From positions 215,269 to 279,268 of the forward strand of contig JAFDWX010000008.1 of the NCBI GenBank assembly GCA_018268255.1: a DNA stretch of 64,000 bases. The letters run 5' to 3'. This stretch comes from Armatimonadota bacterium. GTDB lineage: Bacteria; Armatimonadota; Fimbriimonadia; Fimbriimonadales; Fimbriimonadaceae. A model generated the notes under the pieces. The model did no database searches. It was not told the DNA's origin and saw only the letters and a list, made by a program, of their open reading frames with translations. This document shows positions 43,327-51,915 of this stretch, one piece after another. The position numbers and the translations under genes were made by a program. Positions within the stretch are counted from its first letter, which is position 1, and each line of letters begins with the position of its first letter.

Positions 43327-44202
43327 ATGTTCGGAGCTTTGTTTGTGGCCGCTGCGATGATGCAGGAGGTCGATGTCTACAACCTCAACATCGGTCCCGA
43401 AGGGACAGTAAAGGTTCGACCAGGAGAGATCACTTCGACCTCGACGGGCAAAAAGGTGTCCACGAAGGATGTTGCCAAGGCGTGCAGCAATGCTCGGTTT
43501 GTCCTCTTGGGTGAGCAACACGACAGTGCTGAGGACCATGCGATGCAAGCGGCGGTGATCGAAGCATTAGTTGCCGCGAAACGCGATGTCGTTGTTGGAT
43601 TCGAGATGTTCACTCGCCCGATTCAGTCCCAGCTCAATAACTGGAGCCTTGGATGGGGGGCGGAAAGCGATTTCATTGTCGAAAGCGATTGGAAAAAGCA
43701 GTGGGGTTTCGACTACGCTTTGTACAAGCCGATATTCGATTCAGTTCGAAGAAACCGCTTGCCAATGGTTGCGCTCAATGTGCCGCGAGATTGGGTGCGT
43801 TCTGTAGGCAAGGGAGGATACGCTGCGCTTACATCCGAACAACGCGCGGAACTCCCAACTGACTTGTTTTTGGGAAATGCGGACCACAAAAAGGTGTTCG
43901 AGGGTCTGATGGGTGGCCATCCGATGACGGGGACCCAGGGAGATAACATTTACGCTGCCCAAGTTTTGTGGGATGAAGGCATGGCCGATACGGCGATCAA
44001 ATGGATGAATCGGCGGACCGATTCCAAACAGCCTATTATGGTGATTCTCGCCGGAGCTGGTCACGTCATGTATGGACAGGGGATCAACTATCGCATCCAA
44101 AGGCGGCTCGGAGAAAAGTCAGTATCGATGGTGATGTTGGAATCCGGTACAGCCAGGGAAGTGCGCAAAACCCTCGGGGATTTTGTGTACGTTTCTCACT
44201 AG
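43327..44202 (+). CDS. ChaN-family protein (DUF399)
   Basis: 291 aa with a short N-terminal hydrophobic segment (MFGALFVAAAMM). ChaN signatures are present: ARFVLLGEQHDSAEDHAMQA, RDVVVGFEMFTRPIQSQLNN, YALYKPIFDSVRRNRLPMVA, LNVPRDWVRSVGKGG and VILAGAGHVMYGQGI. Campylobacter ChaN binds haem pairs; other members are uncharacterised. It follows the methylase by 17 nt. Confidence 0.85.
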   Translation: MFGALFVAAAMMQEVDVYNLNIGPEGTVKVRPGEITSTSTGKKVSTKDVAKACSNARFVLLGEQHDSAEDHAMQAAVIEALVAAKRDVVVGFEMFTRPIQSQLNNWSLGWGAESDFIVESDWKKQWGFDYALYKPIFDSVRRNRLPMVALNVPRDWVRSVGKGGYAALTSEQRAELPTDLFLGNADHKKVFEGLMGGHPMTGTQGDNIYAAQVLWDEGMADTAIKWMNRRTDSKQPIMVILAGAGHVMYGQGINYRIQRRLGEKSVSMVMLESGTAREVRKTLGDFVYVSH

Positions 44203-44256
44203 TGGATTGGCTGGAGGACTTTCAGTTTAGGACCACAATAAGGAGAGAGACCTCCA

Positions 44257-45504
44257 ATGAGCGGATTTGATCCCAAGCACCAATTTCAGCCTGAGTCGCT
44301 GATGATGTCGTACGGCTACAAGCCTTCTCTTTCCGAGGGATCGCTCAAACCTCCTCTTTTTCTAACTTCCACCTTTGTATTCAAAACTGCGGAGGAAGGG
44401 AAGCGGTTTTTCGAGATTGCCTATGGCAAGGCCGAAGCTGCTCCTGGCGAAGAACTTGGGCTGATTTACTCTCGCCTGAATAATCCGGACTTAGAGATTC
44501 TTGAAGAGAGACTGGCATTGTGGGATGGCGCGGAGATGTCTGCCGTATTCGAAAGCGGAATGGCGGCCATTTCGACCTGCATGTTGGAATTCCTGAGACC
44601 TGGAGATGTGTTGTTGCATAGTGCTCCAGTTTATGGAGGCACTCACCATTTTATCCACCACGTTCTTAACCAATACGGAATCGAAGTTGTAGAGTTTTTT
44701 GCTGATCAAGATGCCGAAGAGGTGTGTCAGATTGCTGCGCAGAAAGGCGTTTTGGAACGGGTTAAAGTTGTGTACATTGAGACACCAGCTAATCCCACAA
44801 ACGCTTTGCTGAATTTGACTGAGTTTGCCAATCTTGCCAAGCGACTTAACGCGATTTCCATAGTCGACAATACCTACATGGGGCCAATGTGGCAAAAGCC
44901 GCTCAAGCACGGTATCGACCTCGTATTGTATTCGGCTACCAAGTATCTTGGAGGGCATAGTGATCTCATTGCTGGCTCAGTGAGCGGCAATGCAACGTTG
45001 ATGGCGCGAGTCAAGGCGATGCGGACCTTCCTGGGCAACATGGCGAGCCCACACACCGGGTGGATGCTGATGAGGTCATTGGAAACTCTCAAAGTACGCA
45101 CCGATCGACAAGCACTTAATGCGAAGAAGGTTGCTGATTTCTTAGCTGACCACCCGTTGGTAGAAAAAGTCCACTATTTGGGCCATTTGAATCCTGGCGA
45201 TGTGGGCTATGAGACCTATCGAGAACAATGCAGTTGCGGTGGTGCAATGGTTTCCTTTGACATCGTAAGGGGTGAAAAGGCGGCATTTCGGTTCCTCAAC
45301 GCGCTCAAACTAATGCATCTCGCGGTGAGTTTGGGAGGTACCGAATCGTTGGCGCAACATCCGGCAACTATGACTCATTGCGATATTCCAGAAGACGAAC
45401 AAGCTCGAATGAGCATCTCACCAAAATTGATAAGAATCAGTATCGGCGTGGAAGACCCGGACGACCTCATTGCTGACATCTGCCAGGCGTTCGACGAAGT
45501 CTAA
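44257..45504 (+). CDS. PLP-dependent trans-sulfuration enzyme (cystathionine gamma-synthase/methionine gamma-lyase type)
   Basis: 415 aa with AGGAGAGAG just before the start. The Cys/Met-metabolism PLP fold is clear: GLIYSRLNNPDLEILEERLA, ESGMAAISTCMLEFLRPGD, PVYGGTHHFIHHVLNQYGIE, VVYIETPANPTNAL, the Schiff-base lysine in LVLYSATKYLGGHSDLIAGS, and SLGGTESLAQHPATMTHCDI. The exact activity (synthase, beta-lyase or methionine gamma-lyase) cannot be set from motifs alone. It converges on the NAGPA-like gene with a 4-nt overlap. Confidence 0.92.
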   Translation: MSGFDPKHQFQPESLMMSYGYKPSLSEGSLKPPLFLTSTFVFKTAEEGKRFFEIAYGKAEAAPGEELGLIYSRLNNPDLEILEERLALWDGAEMSAVFESGMAAISTCMLEFLRPGDVLLHSAPVYGGTHHFIHHVLNQYGIEVVEFFADQDAEEVCQIAAQKGVLERVKVVYIETPANPTNALLNLTEFANLAKRLNAISIVDNTYMGPMWQKPLKHGIDLVLYSATKYLGGHSDLIAGSVSGNATLMARVKAMRTFLGNMASPHTGWMLMRSLETLKVRTDRQALNAKKVADFLADHPLVEKVHYLGHLNPGDVGYETYREQCSCGGAMVSFDIVRGEKAAFRFLNALKLMHLAVSLGGTESLAQHPATMTHCDIPEDEQARMSISPKLIRISIGVEDPDDLIADICQAFDEV

Positions 45505-46202
45505 CGCACCCAAACTGCCAATAGGTTTGTCAGTTTTCTACCGGGTTCTTGGTGTGTTTTGCCCTTTCCAAACATCGCAAGCGAGGCACCACCATCGAGG
45601 TTCATGGCCTCGTAGCATCCAAGATTATTCATAATGCTTGCTTCCTGGGCAAATGTCACCGCTTTGCGAATATGGACCATCAGGAGCCTTTTATCTTGGG
45701 TATAGCCGACAGCCATACGTTGCGTTGCGCCAGTGACGTGAGGATCTCGAAATCCCTCTTCCTTAAAATTGACATCGATTTTGCCATCCAATACTAGAGC
45801 TGGACCACATGCCAGCACTGTTTCGTAATCGCTCCAATCTTGGGTTCGATGCCTTTCAACCCGACGAATATCGACATTGTTGTGCGGGTCTATCATGAGC
45901 GCTGTTCCCATCAGCCCTTTATGGAGGAGCTTGCCATCGACCACGATATCACCTATTGGATGCTTTGTGGTTTTGTCGAAATAGGCTCCATCAATTGCAT
46001 AAGTGGCACCGGATATTTTCACCATTTCGCCAAAGCTCTGGTCTGCATCCGGAAAACCGTAAGACACCACAACTCCAACACGAACTTCGGACGAATCTAG
46101 ATTCACTTCGATGACTCGGCACGGAGCACCCTCCACTTTGGGCTCGCTCATTTTCGCGGTCCAGTTCGGGGCCAAGCAGAGAGCTAAGAGAGACGCAACC
46201 AT
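45501..46202 (-). CDS. Phosphodiester glycosidase (NAGPA/DUF2233) family protein
   Basis: 233 aa with a signal peptide (MVASLLALCLAPNWTA). NAGPA-domain motifs are ATYAIDGAYFD (the NGGYF-like site), VLACGPALVLDGK, QRMAVGYTQDKRLLMVHI and NLGCYEAMNLDGGASLAMF (the LDGGGS-like site). In mammals the family removes N-acetylglucosamine from mannose-6-phosphate diesters. Bacterial members act on wall or exopolysaccharide phosphodiesters. It lies 6 nt after purD. Confidence 0.87.
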   Translation of the reverse strand: MVASLLALCLAPNWTAKMSEPKVEGAPCRVIEVNLDSSEVRVGVVVSYGFPDADQSFGEMVKISGATYAIDGAYFDKTTKHPIGDIVVDGKLLHKGLMGTALMIDPHNNVDIRRVERHRTQDWSDYETVLACGPALVLDGKIDVNFKEEGFRDPHVTGATQRMAVGYTQDKRLLMVHIRKAVTFAQEASIMNNLGCYEAMNLDGGASLAMFGKGKTHQEPGRKLTNLLAVWVR

Positions 46203-46208
46203 CAGTGC

Positions 46209-47462
46209 CTAGACGGTACCGGACCCGATGTCGGTGCGGTACCGAAGACCATCGCATTGAATGGCTTGGCAATATCGATATGCGGACTCACGGGCCGATG
46301 CTAAATCTGCTCCAGTGGAGGAGATTCCTAACACTCTGCCGCCTTGAGTCGCCCAGTTGGACCCCTGTGTTGCCGTGCCCGCATGGAAGACAACAACTTC
46401 CTCGGGCGCTGGCGGGAGTGCAAATTCCACGCCTTTCACGTAGTGTCCCGGATAGCCCTTGCTTGCCAGGACGACCGTGAGAGCTGCTTGGTCTGAGACT
46501 GGTACCGGCGGTATCGGCTCACCTGCTGCGCAAGCCCGGAGTGCTTCGGCGAATCCGCTTCCGAGACGGCGAACGACTGTTTGGGTCTCTGGATCACCAA
46601 ACCGGACATTGAATTCCAGAACCTTTGGCCCCCACCTATCCACCATGAGACCTGTGAAGAGCACCCCTCGAAACCCGATTTGTCGTTTTTGCAGTTCGGT
46701 TTGGACTCGGCGCACTACCTCCTCTTCGACCTGACAAACAAGGTCGCTCGACACGCCTGGTACGGGGCTGAAAGTCCCCATTCCGCCGGTATTTGGGCCG
46801 CGATCACCATCCAGAGCTCGCTTATGGTCTTGAGCCACTGGCAGCGAGTGGTAGGACGACTCATTCATCAACGTGAGCAGGCTGAATTCGAAACCGGTCA
46901 GACGCTCTTCGATGACGACAGTGGCACCAGCCTCGCCGAACTCTTGGTCCACCAGCATCATGGCGATCGCCTCGTCGGCTTCTTGGCAGGTTGAGCAGAC
47001 TACAACCCCTTTGCCGAGCGCATTGCCGCTCGCCTTAACCGCGACGGCTCGACCCGAATCAAACATCGCGTGCGCGTATTCAGAGGCGCGCTCAGCATCT
47101 CGAAAGACCTCGAATTCGGCTGTCGGAACATCAGATGCCTTCATCAAGGCTTTGGAAAACGCCTTACTCCCTTCGAGCTGGGCACCTTCCTCACCAGGCC
47201 CCAGTACCAACGTGCCGGACTTGCGAAGCTGATCTGCCAAACCAATGATGAGAGGATCTTCTGGCCCAACAACCACTAGGTCGGGTTTAAGTCGGCCGCA
47301 GAGTGCATCCAGACCGGCGAGGTCGCCTGACTTTACGGAGTACGTCTCGCACGTGGCAGCAATCGCATCGCTTCCCGGAGTGCAGAAAACCTCGCCTTCT
47401 TGCTGCAGCTTCCAAACAAGCGCGTGCTCGCGGCCACCCGACCCAACCACCAAGACCTTCAT
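46209..47462 (-). CDS. purD: Phosphoribosylamine-glycine ligase
   Basis: 417 aa from ATG 47462 (MKVLVVGSGGREHALVWKLQ). The frame is open upstream over recR but without homology. It is an ATP-grasp enzyme of purine synthesis (PRA + Gly to GAR). Motifs: VVVGPEDPLIIGLADQL, VKASGNALGKGVVV, GPNTGGMGTFSPVPG, and LEFNVRFGDPETQTV for the metal-binding acidic cluster. It belongs to the minus run dnaX-ybaB-recR-purD. Confidence 0.96.
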   Translation of the reverse strand: MKVLVVGSGGREHALVWKLQQEGEVFCTPGSDAIAATCETYSVKSGDLAGLDALCGRLKPDLVVVGPEDPLIIGLADQLRKSGTLVLGPGEEGAQLEGSKAFSKALMKASDVPTAEFEVFRDAERASEYAHAMFDSGRAVAVKASGNALGKGVVVCSTCQEADEAIAMMLVDQEFGEAGATVVIEERLTGFEFSLLTLMNESSYHSLPVAQDHKRALDGDRGPNTGGMGTFSPVPGVSSDLVCQVEEEVVRRVQTELQKRQIGFRGVLFTGLMVDRWGPKVLEFNVRFGDPETQTVVRRLGSGFAEALRACAAGEPIPPVPVSDQAALTVVLASKGYPGHYVKGVEFALPPAPEEVVVFHAGTATQGSNWATQGGRVLGISSTGADLASARESAYRYCQAIQCDGLRYRTDIGSGTV

Positions 47463-47478
47463 TTCGACTGTCAGTGTA

Positions 47479-48072
47479 CTAAAGCTCGCGACGATATTCG
47501 AGTGCGCTGAGCAATGTTGCCGAGTCGGCGTAATCCAACTCACCGCCCACGGGCATTCCGTGCGCCAAACGGGTGACCTTGATTCCCAACTGCTTGATTT
47601 GTCGACCCAAATAGAGCGCGGTAGCATCGCCCTCAACGGTGGGATTCGTGGCGATGATGATTTCCTCGATCGGCCCCGAGAGTCTGGACAACAACTCCCG
47701 AATTTTGAGGTTGTCGGGGCCAACGCCATCCATAGGGTTGAGCAATCCGTGGAGCACGTGGTATAAGCCGCGGTACTCGTTCAAACGCTCCATCGCGGCA
47801 ATATCTTTGGGTTCGCCTACCACGCAGATAAGGGTCGAATCGCGCCTGGAATCAGAACAAATCTCGCACCGTGTCTGAGCCGTGACGTTTTGGCATATCT
47901 CGCAAAGCCGAATTTGTTCTCTTGCGGCCACCAACGATTCGGCAAGGCGACGTACGTCGTCCTCTGGCATCCGCAAGATGTGAAACGCAAGCCTCTGGGC
48001 GGATTTTGGACCTACGCCGGGCAAGCGCTCCAAGTGCCCAATCAGCTGGGCGAGCGGCTTAGTGAACGTCAT
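47479..48072 (-). CDS. recR: Recombination protein RecR
   Basis: 197 aa. The helix-hairpin-helix (HLERLPGVGPKSAQRLAFHI), a four-cysteine zinc finger (C57, C60, C69, C72: LCEICQNVTAQTRCEIC) and a TOPRIM domain (LICVVGEPKDIAAMER, ATNPTVEGDATALYL) are present. RecR acts with RecF/RecO in gap repair. The ATGA overlap with ybaB shows tight coupling. Confidence 0.96.
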   Translation of the reverse strand: MTFTKPLAQLIGHLERLPGVGPKSAQRLAFHILRMPEDDVRRLAESLVAAREQIRLCEICQNVTAQTRCEICSDSRRDSTLICVVGEPKDIAAMERLNEYRGLYHVLHGLLNPMDGVGPDNLKIRELLSRLSGPIEEIIIATNPTVEGDATALYLGRQIKQLGIKVTRLAHGMPVGGELDYADSATLLSALEYRREL

Positions 48073-48407
48073 CCGAGAAGGCCAGGAGGCACGTTTGGCA
48101 TGATCTCGTTCACGCGATCGTTGCGCATATTCGTAGCCTTCTCAAACCCCTCGCGGCAGGCCAACGTGATCATGTCGGTGAGGGTGTCCGGATCCTCGGG
48201 GTCGATGAGTTCCTTGTCGACTTCGATGGAGACGACCATGCCTCGACCGTCAAAGGTCACTTTTGCTCCGTTTCTCTCGATGACAAACCGCTCGTTCGCG
48301 AGCTCATCTTCCAGGGTTTTTGCGCGATCCATGGCCTGCTGGGCCTGCTTCATCAGATCGCCCATGTTCATCCCTGCGCCAAGTCCGAATCCTTTTGGGA
48401 GTTTCAT
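48069..48407 (-). CDS. YbaB/EbfC family nucleoid-associated protein
   Basis: 112 aa from ATG 48407 (MKLPKGFGLGAGMNMGDLMK). The body is the small DNA-binding dimer: KQAQQAMDRAKTLEDELANE, GMVVSIEVDKELIDPEDPDT and TDMITLACREGFEKATNM. It keeps the classical dnaX-ybaB-recR order. A 278-nt gap carrying structured element B lies between it and dnaX. Confidence 0.93.
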   Translation of the reverse strand: MKLPKGFGLGAGMNMGDLMKQAQQAMDRAKTLEDELANERFVIERNGAKVTFDGRGMVVSIEVDKELIDPEDPDTLTDMITLACREGFEKATNMRNDRVNEIMPNVPPGLLG

Positions 48408-48448
48408 GATTTGCCTATTGTAGTAGATTTCGGCAGTTCCGCACCTTG

Positions 48449-48531
48449 CCGCCGACGCTGGCCCGATGCCAAACCCCATGCTGGGACCCCGAGGCTTTGC
48501 CTCGCCCAGCATTCCGCCCCAGCGTCGGCGG
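48449..48531. repeat. Structured intergenic element, copy B
   Basis: This lies in the 278-nt gap between dnaX and ybaB. Outer arms CCGCCGACGCTGG / CCAGCGTCGGCGG (48449-48461 with 48519-48531) are 13-bp perfect. The inner stem is ATGCTGGG / CCCAGCAT (48478-48485 with 48505-48512). The apical hairpin is CGAGGC-TTT-GCCTCG (48490-48504). The connector is CCCGATGCCAAACCCC. It has the same nested architecture as copies A and C with entirely different outer arms. Nothing else is recognised in the flanking 150 nt up to the dnaX stop. Confidence 0.8.
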
Positions 48532-48685
48532 GATCCTATCTCCGTTTGCGTGGAGCTTGGTGTCAGAACTCAAGAGGATCTATGCGAACCTGAGGGTGGT
48601 ATCGACGATCGCCGGATTTCCTGCAAACCCAAATGCCATGGAGTAGCGAGCAGATCGTTCACTCAGTTATGTGCTGAAACTTTTG

Positions 48686-50284
48686 CTACACCTGCCCAAA
48701 TATCTGGCGGCCAGCCGCGTTGAGGCGATCCCCTTCCAAAGGAAGCTCCACTGCTGCCTCGTTCAGACCGACGCTATTTTTTTTTTCAATCTCTAAGGAG
48801 ATTGTCAGCGCGGGGTCGGGCGTATGCTTCTTCCAGGTCTCTTCGAGCGTGGGTACGAACTTTGGTTTGCCCTTCATCCAGTCGAGATCGGCCTCACCGA
48901 GCGTAATGATGACGCGGTTTTCATCGATCCGAGCGACCACGGTTCGCTGAAGTCGGCTCATTGCCGTCCGAGATAGCTGGCTGATCTCGGCCACCACCTG
49001 AGCCCAAGCTGCTGCTGCGGGCTGCAACGTTGGGTCTTGGGATTCTGCCGGAGGAACAACAGCAGCGGCTGGTCTTGGATTTGACTTTGGCTCAACTTCC
49101 GGAGCGGCTGATGGTTTTGGCTGGTTGGGTGTCGAAGATTCTCGGACAATGGATTTTGTCTGGGGAACTGGTGGTGCCGCTGCCACAACCACAGACTGCG
49201 CTGGTGGATGGGCAAGCGCAATCAGCTCGGCCTCAAGCCACAAGCGGGGAAGTCCCACATCACGGATTTCCTGTTGGGCGCGCCCCATCGTGGTCCGCGC
49301 TCGATTCAAAAACTCCTCACCCAGATCCACGGCGACTGCGTGAGCATGGGCGGTTACGGCGTGGTCTCCCGATTGATCTCCATCGATGCCATACAGAACT
49401 CGCGTCAGGTCAGAAATGCGATACAGACAGCTTTCGACGATGGATCGAGCGTCGCGCCCAGATTGATAAACCTTATCTAGTCGCTCGATCAGGTTTTTCA
49501 CCTCCTTTCGCTTTATTGCAACGAGGATCTCGTCAATCGTCTCGTCCTGGATGAGGCCGAGTTGGGCGAATACGTGTTCGATGGTCAGATGGCCATCGCA
49601 AGTGAGAAGCGCTTGTTCGAGCAGTGTCAAAGCATCACGGTATCCGCCATCAGCCATTCGGGCGAGGGCGTTCAGAGACGGAGCGTCGGCTGTACAGTTT
49701 TCGTTGGTGACGACGTGCTCCAGACGTTTCACCAGATCACTGAGAGTTGCCCGATGGAAATCGAATTTTTGGCATCTGGAGCGGATGGTCGGCGGAACCT
49801 TGACGAACTCGGTGGTCGCCAGGATGAAAATGATGTGCTCGGGCGGCTCTTCGATGGTCTTGAGGAGAGCATCGAAAGCCTTTGGAGTCAGGTCGTGGAC
49901 TTCATCGATGATGAACACCTTGTAGCGACAGGTGTTCGGCTTGTACTCCACTGCATTGACGATCCGGTCGCGGACTCCTTCCACGCCCGACTCACTCGCG
50001 GCGTCGAGCTCCATGACATCCAGACACGTTCCCGAGGTGATGGTAGTGCAGTTTTCGCACTCGTTGCAGGGCTCTGCGGCGGGGCCCTGGACACAGTTCA
50101 GCGCTTTGGCCAGCAGGCGAGCGGTCGAAGTTTTTCCTGTGCCACGCGGGCCAGTGAACAAGTAGGCGTGCGCAATACGGCTGCTTGCGAGCGAGTTCTG
50201 GAGCGTTCGCACCACATGTTCTTGCCCAACCAAGTCTCCAAATGACTGGCTTCGATACTTGCGGTAGAGCGCGAGGTGGGACAT
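48686..50284 (-). CDS. dnaX: DNA polymerase III subunits gamma/tau
   Basis: 532 aa. It is a clamp-loader ATPase with Walker A in LFTGPRGTGKTSTARLLAKA, a four-cysteine zinc module (PCNECENCTTITSGTC), Walker B KVFIIDEVHDLTP, and the SRC sensor SRCQKFDFHRA. After about 370, a Pro/Ala/Gln-rich linker leads to a short C-terminal domain. A run of ten A residues (48777-48786) near the 3' end encodes EKKN. Slippage in either direction there brings a stop within eight codons, which could give a shorter gamma-like form. The SRP RNA gene lies immediately upstream. Confidence 0.95.
   Translation of the reverse strand: MSHLALYRKYRSQSFGDLVGQEHVVRTLQNSLASSRIAHAYLFTGPRGTGKTSTARLLAKALNCVQGPAAEPCNECENCTTITSGTCLDVMELDAASESGVEGVRDRIVNAVEYKPNTCRYKVFIIDEVHDLTPKAFDALLKTIEEPPEHIIFILATTEFVKVPPTIRSRCQKFDFHRATLSDLVKRLEHVVTNENCTADAPSLNALARMADGGYRDALTLLEQALLTCDGHLTIEHVFAQLGLIQDETIDEILVAIKRKEVKNLIERLDKVYQSGRDARSIVESCLYRISDLTRVLYGIDGDQSGDHAVTAHAHAVAVDLGEEFLNRARTTMGRAQQEIRDVGLPRLWLEAELIALAHPPAQSVVVAAAPPVPQTKSIVRESSTPNQPKPSAAPEVEPKSNPRPAAAVVPPAESQDPTLQPAAAAWAQVVAEISQLSRTAMSRLQRTVVARIDENRVIITLGEADLDWMKGKPKFVPTLEETWKKHTPDPALTISLEIEKKNSVGLNEAAVELPLEGDRLNAAGRQIFGQV
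48777..48786 (-). other. A10 slippery tract in dnaX
   Basis: Ten consecutive A residues on the coding strand span codons near residue 500 of 532. With 9 A the reading gives KKIASV then TGA. With 11 A it gives KKK then TAG. T. thermophilus dnaX uses an A9 tract for transcriptional slippage to make gamma. The length and twin stop codons make slippage plausible here. Confidence 0.55.
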
Positions 50285-50298
50285 TGTGGATTCGAGTG

Positions 50299-50410
<112 letters not shown>

Positions 50411-50458
50411 ATAAGTTTAGCACCCTGCCGGTTTCAGACGCCCTTTATTGTCGTTGTA

Positions 50459-51910
50459 CTAGTTGCTCCCTGGTGCGACCGGGCCACTCGGGCGGCTCGG
50501 TGGAACCATCCCGGGCGGTGGGCCAGTGGGTGCAGGTTTCGGAGCCGACGTGGAGCTTCTCAGGCTTTCCGAGTTGATCACATCGCTTCCAATGGCGTTC
50601 AGACCCTGCTTCTTAAAGTTCGACGTCATACGTACAGGAGCCTTATCTGCCCATTCGCCGCGGCGAAGAATCTCATCGCGCGAGATCTCGAACGAGGTGT
50701 AGATCACCCTCACGCCCGGCCGTATTTCCGTGTTCAAAAAGTTCTTGTCCGTCAAGCCCTGTCCGTCCCAAGAGAATTTATCTTGGATGTGCGGAGGTGC
50801 ATTACGCGGGGAGTAATAGAACTCGAGCAGATACTTGTCCTTGTTGAACGGATACATCGTCGGGTCCGCGCTCATGTCGATCTTTTTCGTAAATCGGCGG
50901 TTACGGACATAGAGTTGATCTTGCATGTAGGTCGTATTGGTTGGAGGGTCGAGATTCACGCTCTCGGCATCTCCGTCCCAATCGACACCGCCCGCAATGG
51001 CGTGTGGGTAATCGGCATCCCGCAGAATCACGCGGATTCGCGTTCCCACCGGAAGCACGTTCCACGTGCCTTCAAATTCAAGCTTCTTCGCGTCGGTCAC
51101 CGTTACCTTAACACTGAATCCGACATCAAATGGAGGTTCGGTGTCGTAAGGAATCGGTCCATGGCCCTTGGTCTTGGCCATCCAGCCGCGTTGGCTCATG
51201 CGGATCATGTGGTTATCGAGGTTGCGCTCGATAGTGTCGCGCATGCTGCTGCTCATCGGGTCGGTGTCGGTTTTGTCGGCAACACGCTTATTCGCTTCTG
51301 CGAGGAGCCCCGCATAGTAGTCCATGGCTTTTTCGATTTGGCCATTTCGGATATACGCCGAGGCAAGCAGATTGCGACGTGCCGGAAGTATGTCCTTTTT
51401 GGTGTTGGCTTCATCCCACCACTTCACCGCACGGTCGTAGCCATCTTCGATCTTGTGGTGCCAGATCCAACCGGTCTCAAAGAACATCTCGTACGTGTCG
51501 GGGTTGTTTTTGGCTCCTTCCGAACCCAGTGCGATTGCTGACGGGAGGTACCGGCGGTCGGATCGCTGCTGTAAATCCGTAAAGTTGTATCCGATGTGCC
51601 ACATGCCGGTGGCGTACACATCAAGCTGGTGCGGGTCTAGCAAGGTGACGATCCGGATGATGGGCAGGATGGCGTCATAGTTGCCATTTTCAAAGAAGGA
51701 GTCTGCTCGCACCCAGAGAATCCCAGCGACCATCTCTCGGAAGCCCGCAAGGGCCGCCAATAGCTGATCAGGATTAAGTCCTGCCGCGACGCCTTTCTGC
51801 TTGGGCATGTAATTCTTTGCCCAAATCGGCTGAAGTGCCAAGCCCAAACCAGCCTGCACCACGAACAGGCCGATCACTGCGGCAACGATCGATGAACGTG
51901 ACTTCTTCAT
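50459..51910 (-). CDS. Membrane-anchored TPR-like protein linked to ABC exporter
   Basis: 483 aa. An N-terminal membrane anchor (IVAAVIGLFVVQAGLGLAL) precedes a helical repeat region (about 45-230; LAALAGFREMVAGILWVRAD, YDAILPIIRIVTLLDPHQLD, NLLASAYIRNGQIEKAMDYY). A beta-rich domain follows (FDVGFSVKVTVTDAKKLEFE onward), then a Pro-rich tail. It starts 5 nt after the ABC permease gene and is therefore the third gene of an exporter operon. Function unknown. Confidence 0.7.
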   Translation of the reverse strand: MKKSRSSIVAAVIGLFVVQAGLGLALQPIWAKNYMPKQKGVAAGLNPDQLLAALAGFREMVAGILWVRADSFFENGNYDAILPIIRIVTLLDPHQLDVYATGMWHIGYNFTDLQQRSDRRYLPSAIALGSEGAKNNPDTYEMFFETGWIWHHKIEDGYDRAVKWWDEANTKKDILPARRNLLASAYIRNGQIEKAMDYYAGLLAEANKRVADKTDTDPMSSSMRDTIERNLDNHMIRMSQRGWMAKTKGHGPIPYDTEPPFDVGFSVKVTVTDAKKLEFEGTWNVLPVGTRIRVILRDADYPHAIAGGVDWDGDAESVNLDPPTNTTYMQDQLYVRNRRFTKKIDMSADPTMYPFNKDKYLLEFYYSPRNAPPHIQDKFSWDGQGLTDKNFLNTEIRPGVRVIYTSFEISRDEILRRGEWADKAPVRMTSNFKKQGLNAIGSDVINSESLRSSTSAPKPAPTGPPPGMVPPSRPSGPVAPGSN

Positions 51911-51915
51911 CCGAT

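Noticed and set aside
47463-47729. 89-residue N-terminal extension of PurD
   Set aside because: It lies over recR in another frame and has no PurD similarity. The true N-terminus is the Rossmann start at ATG 47462.
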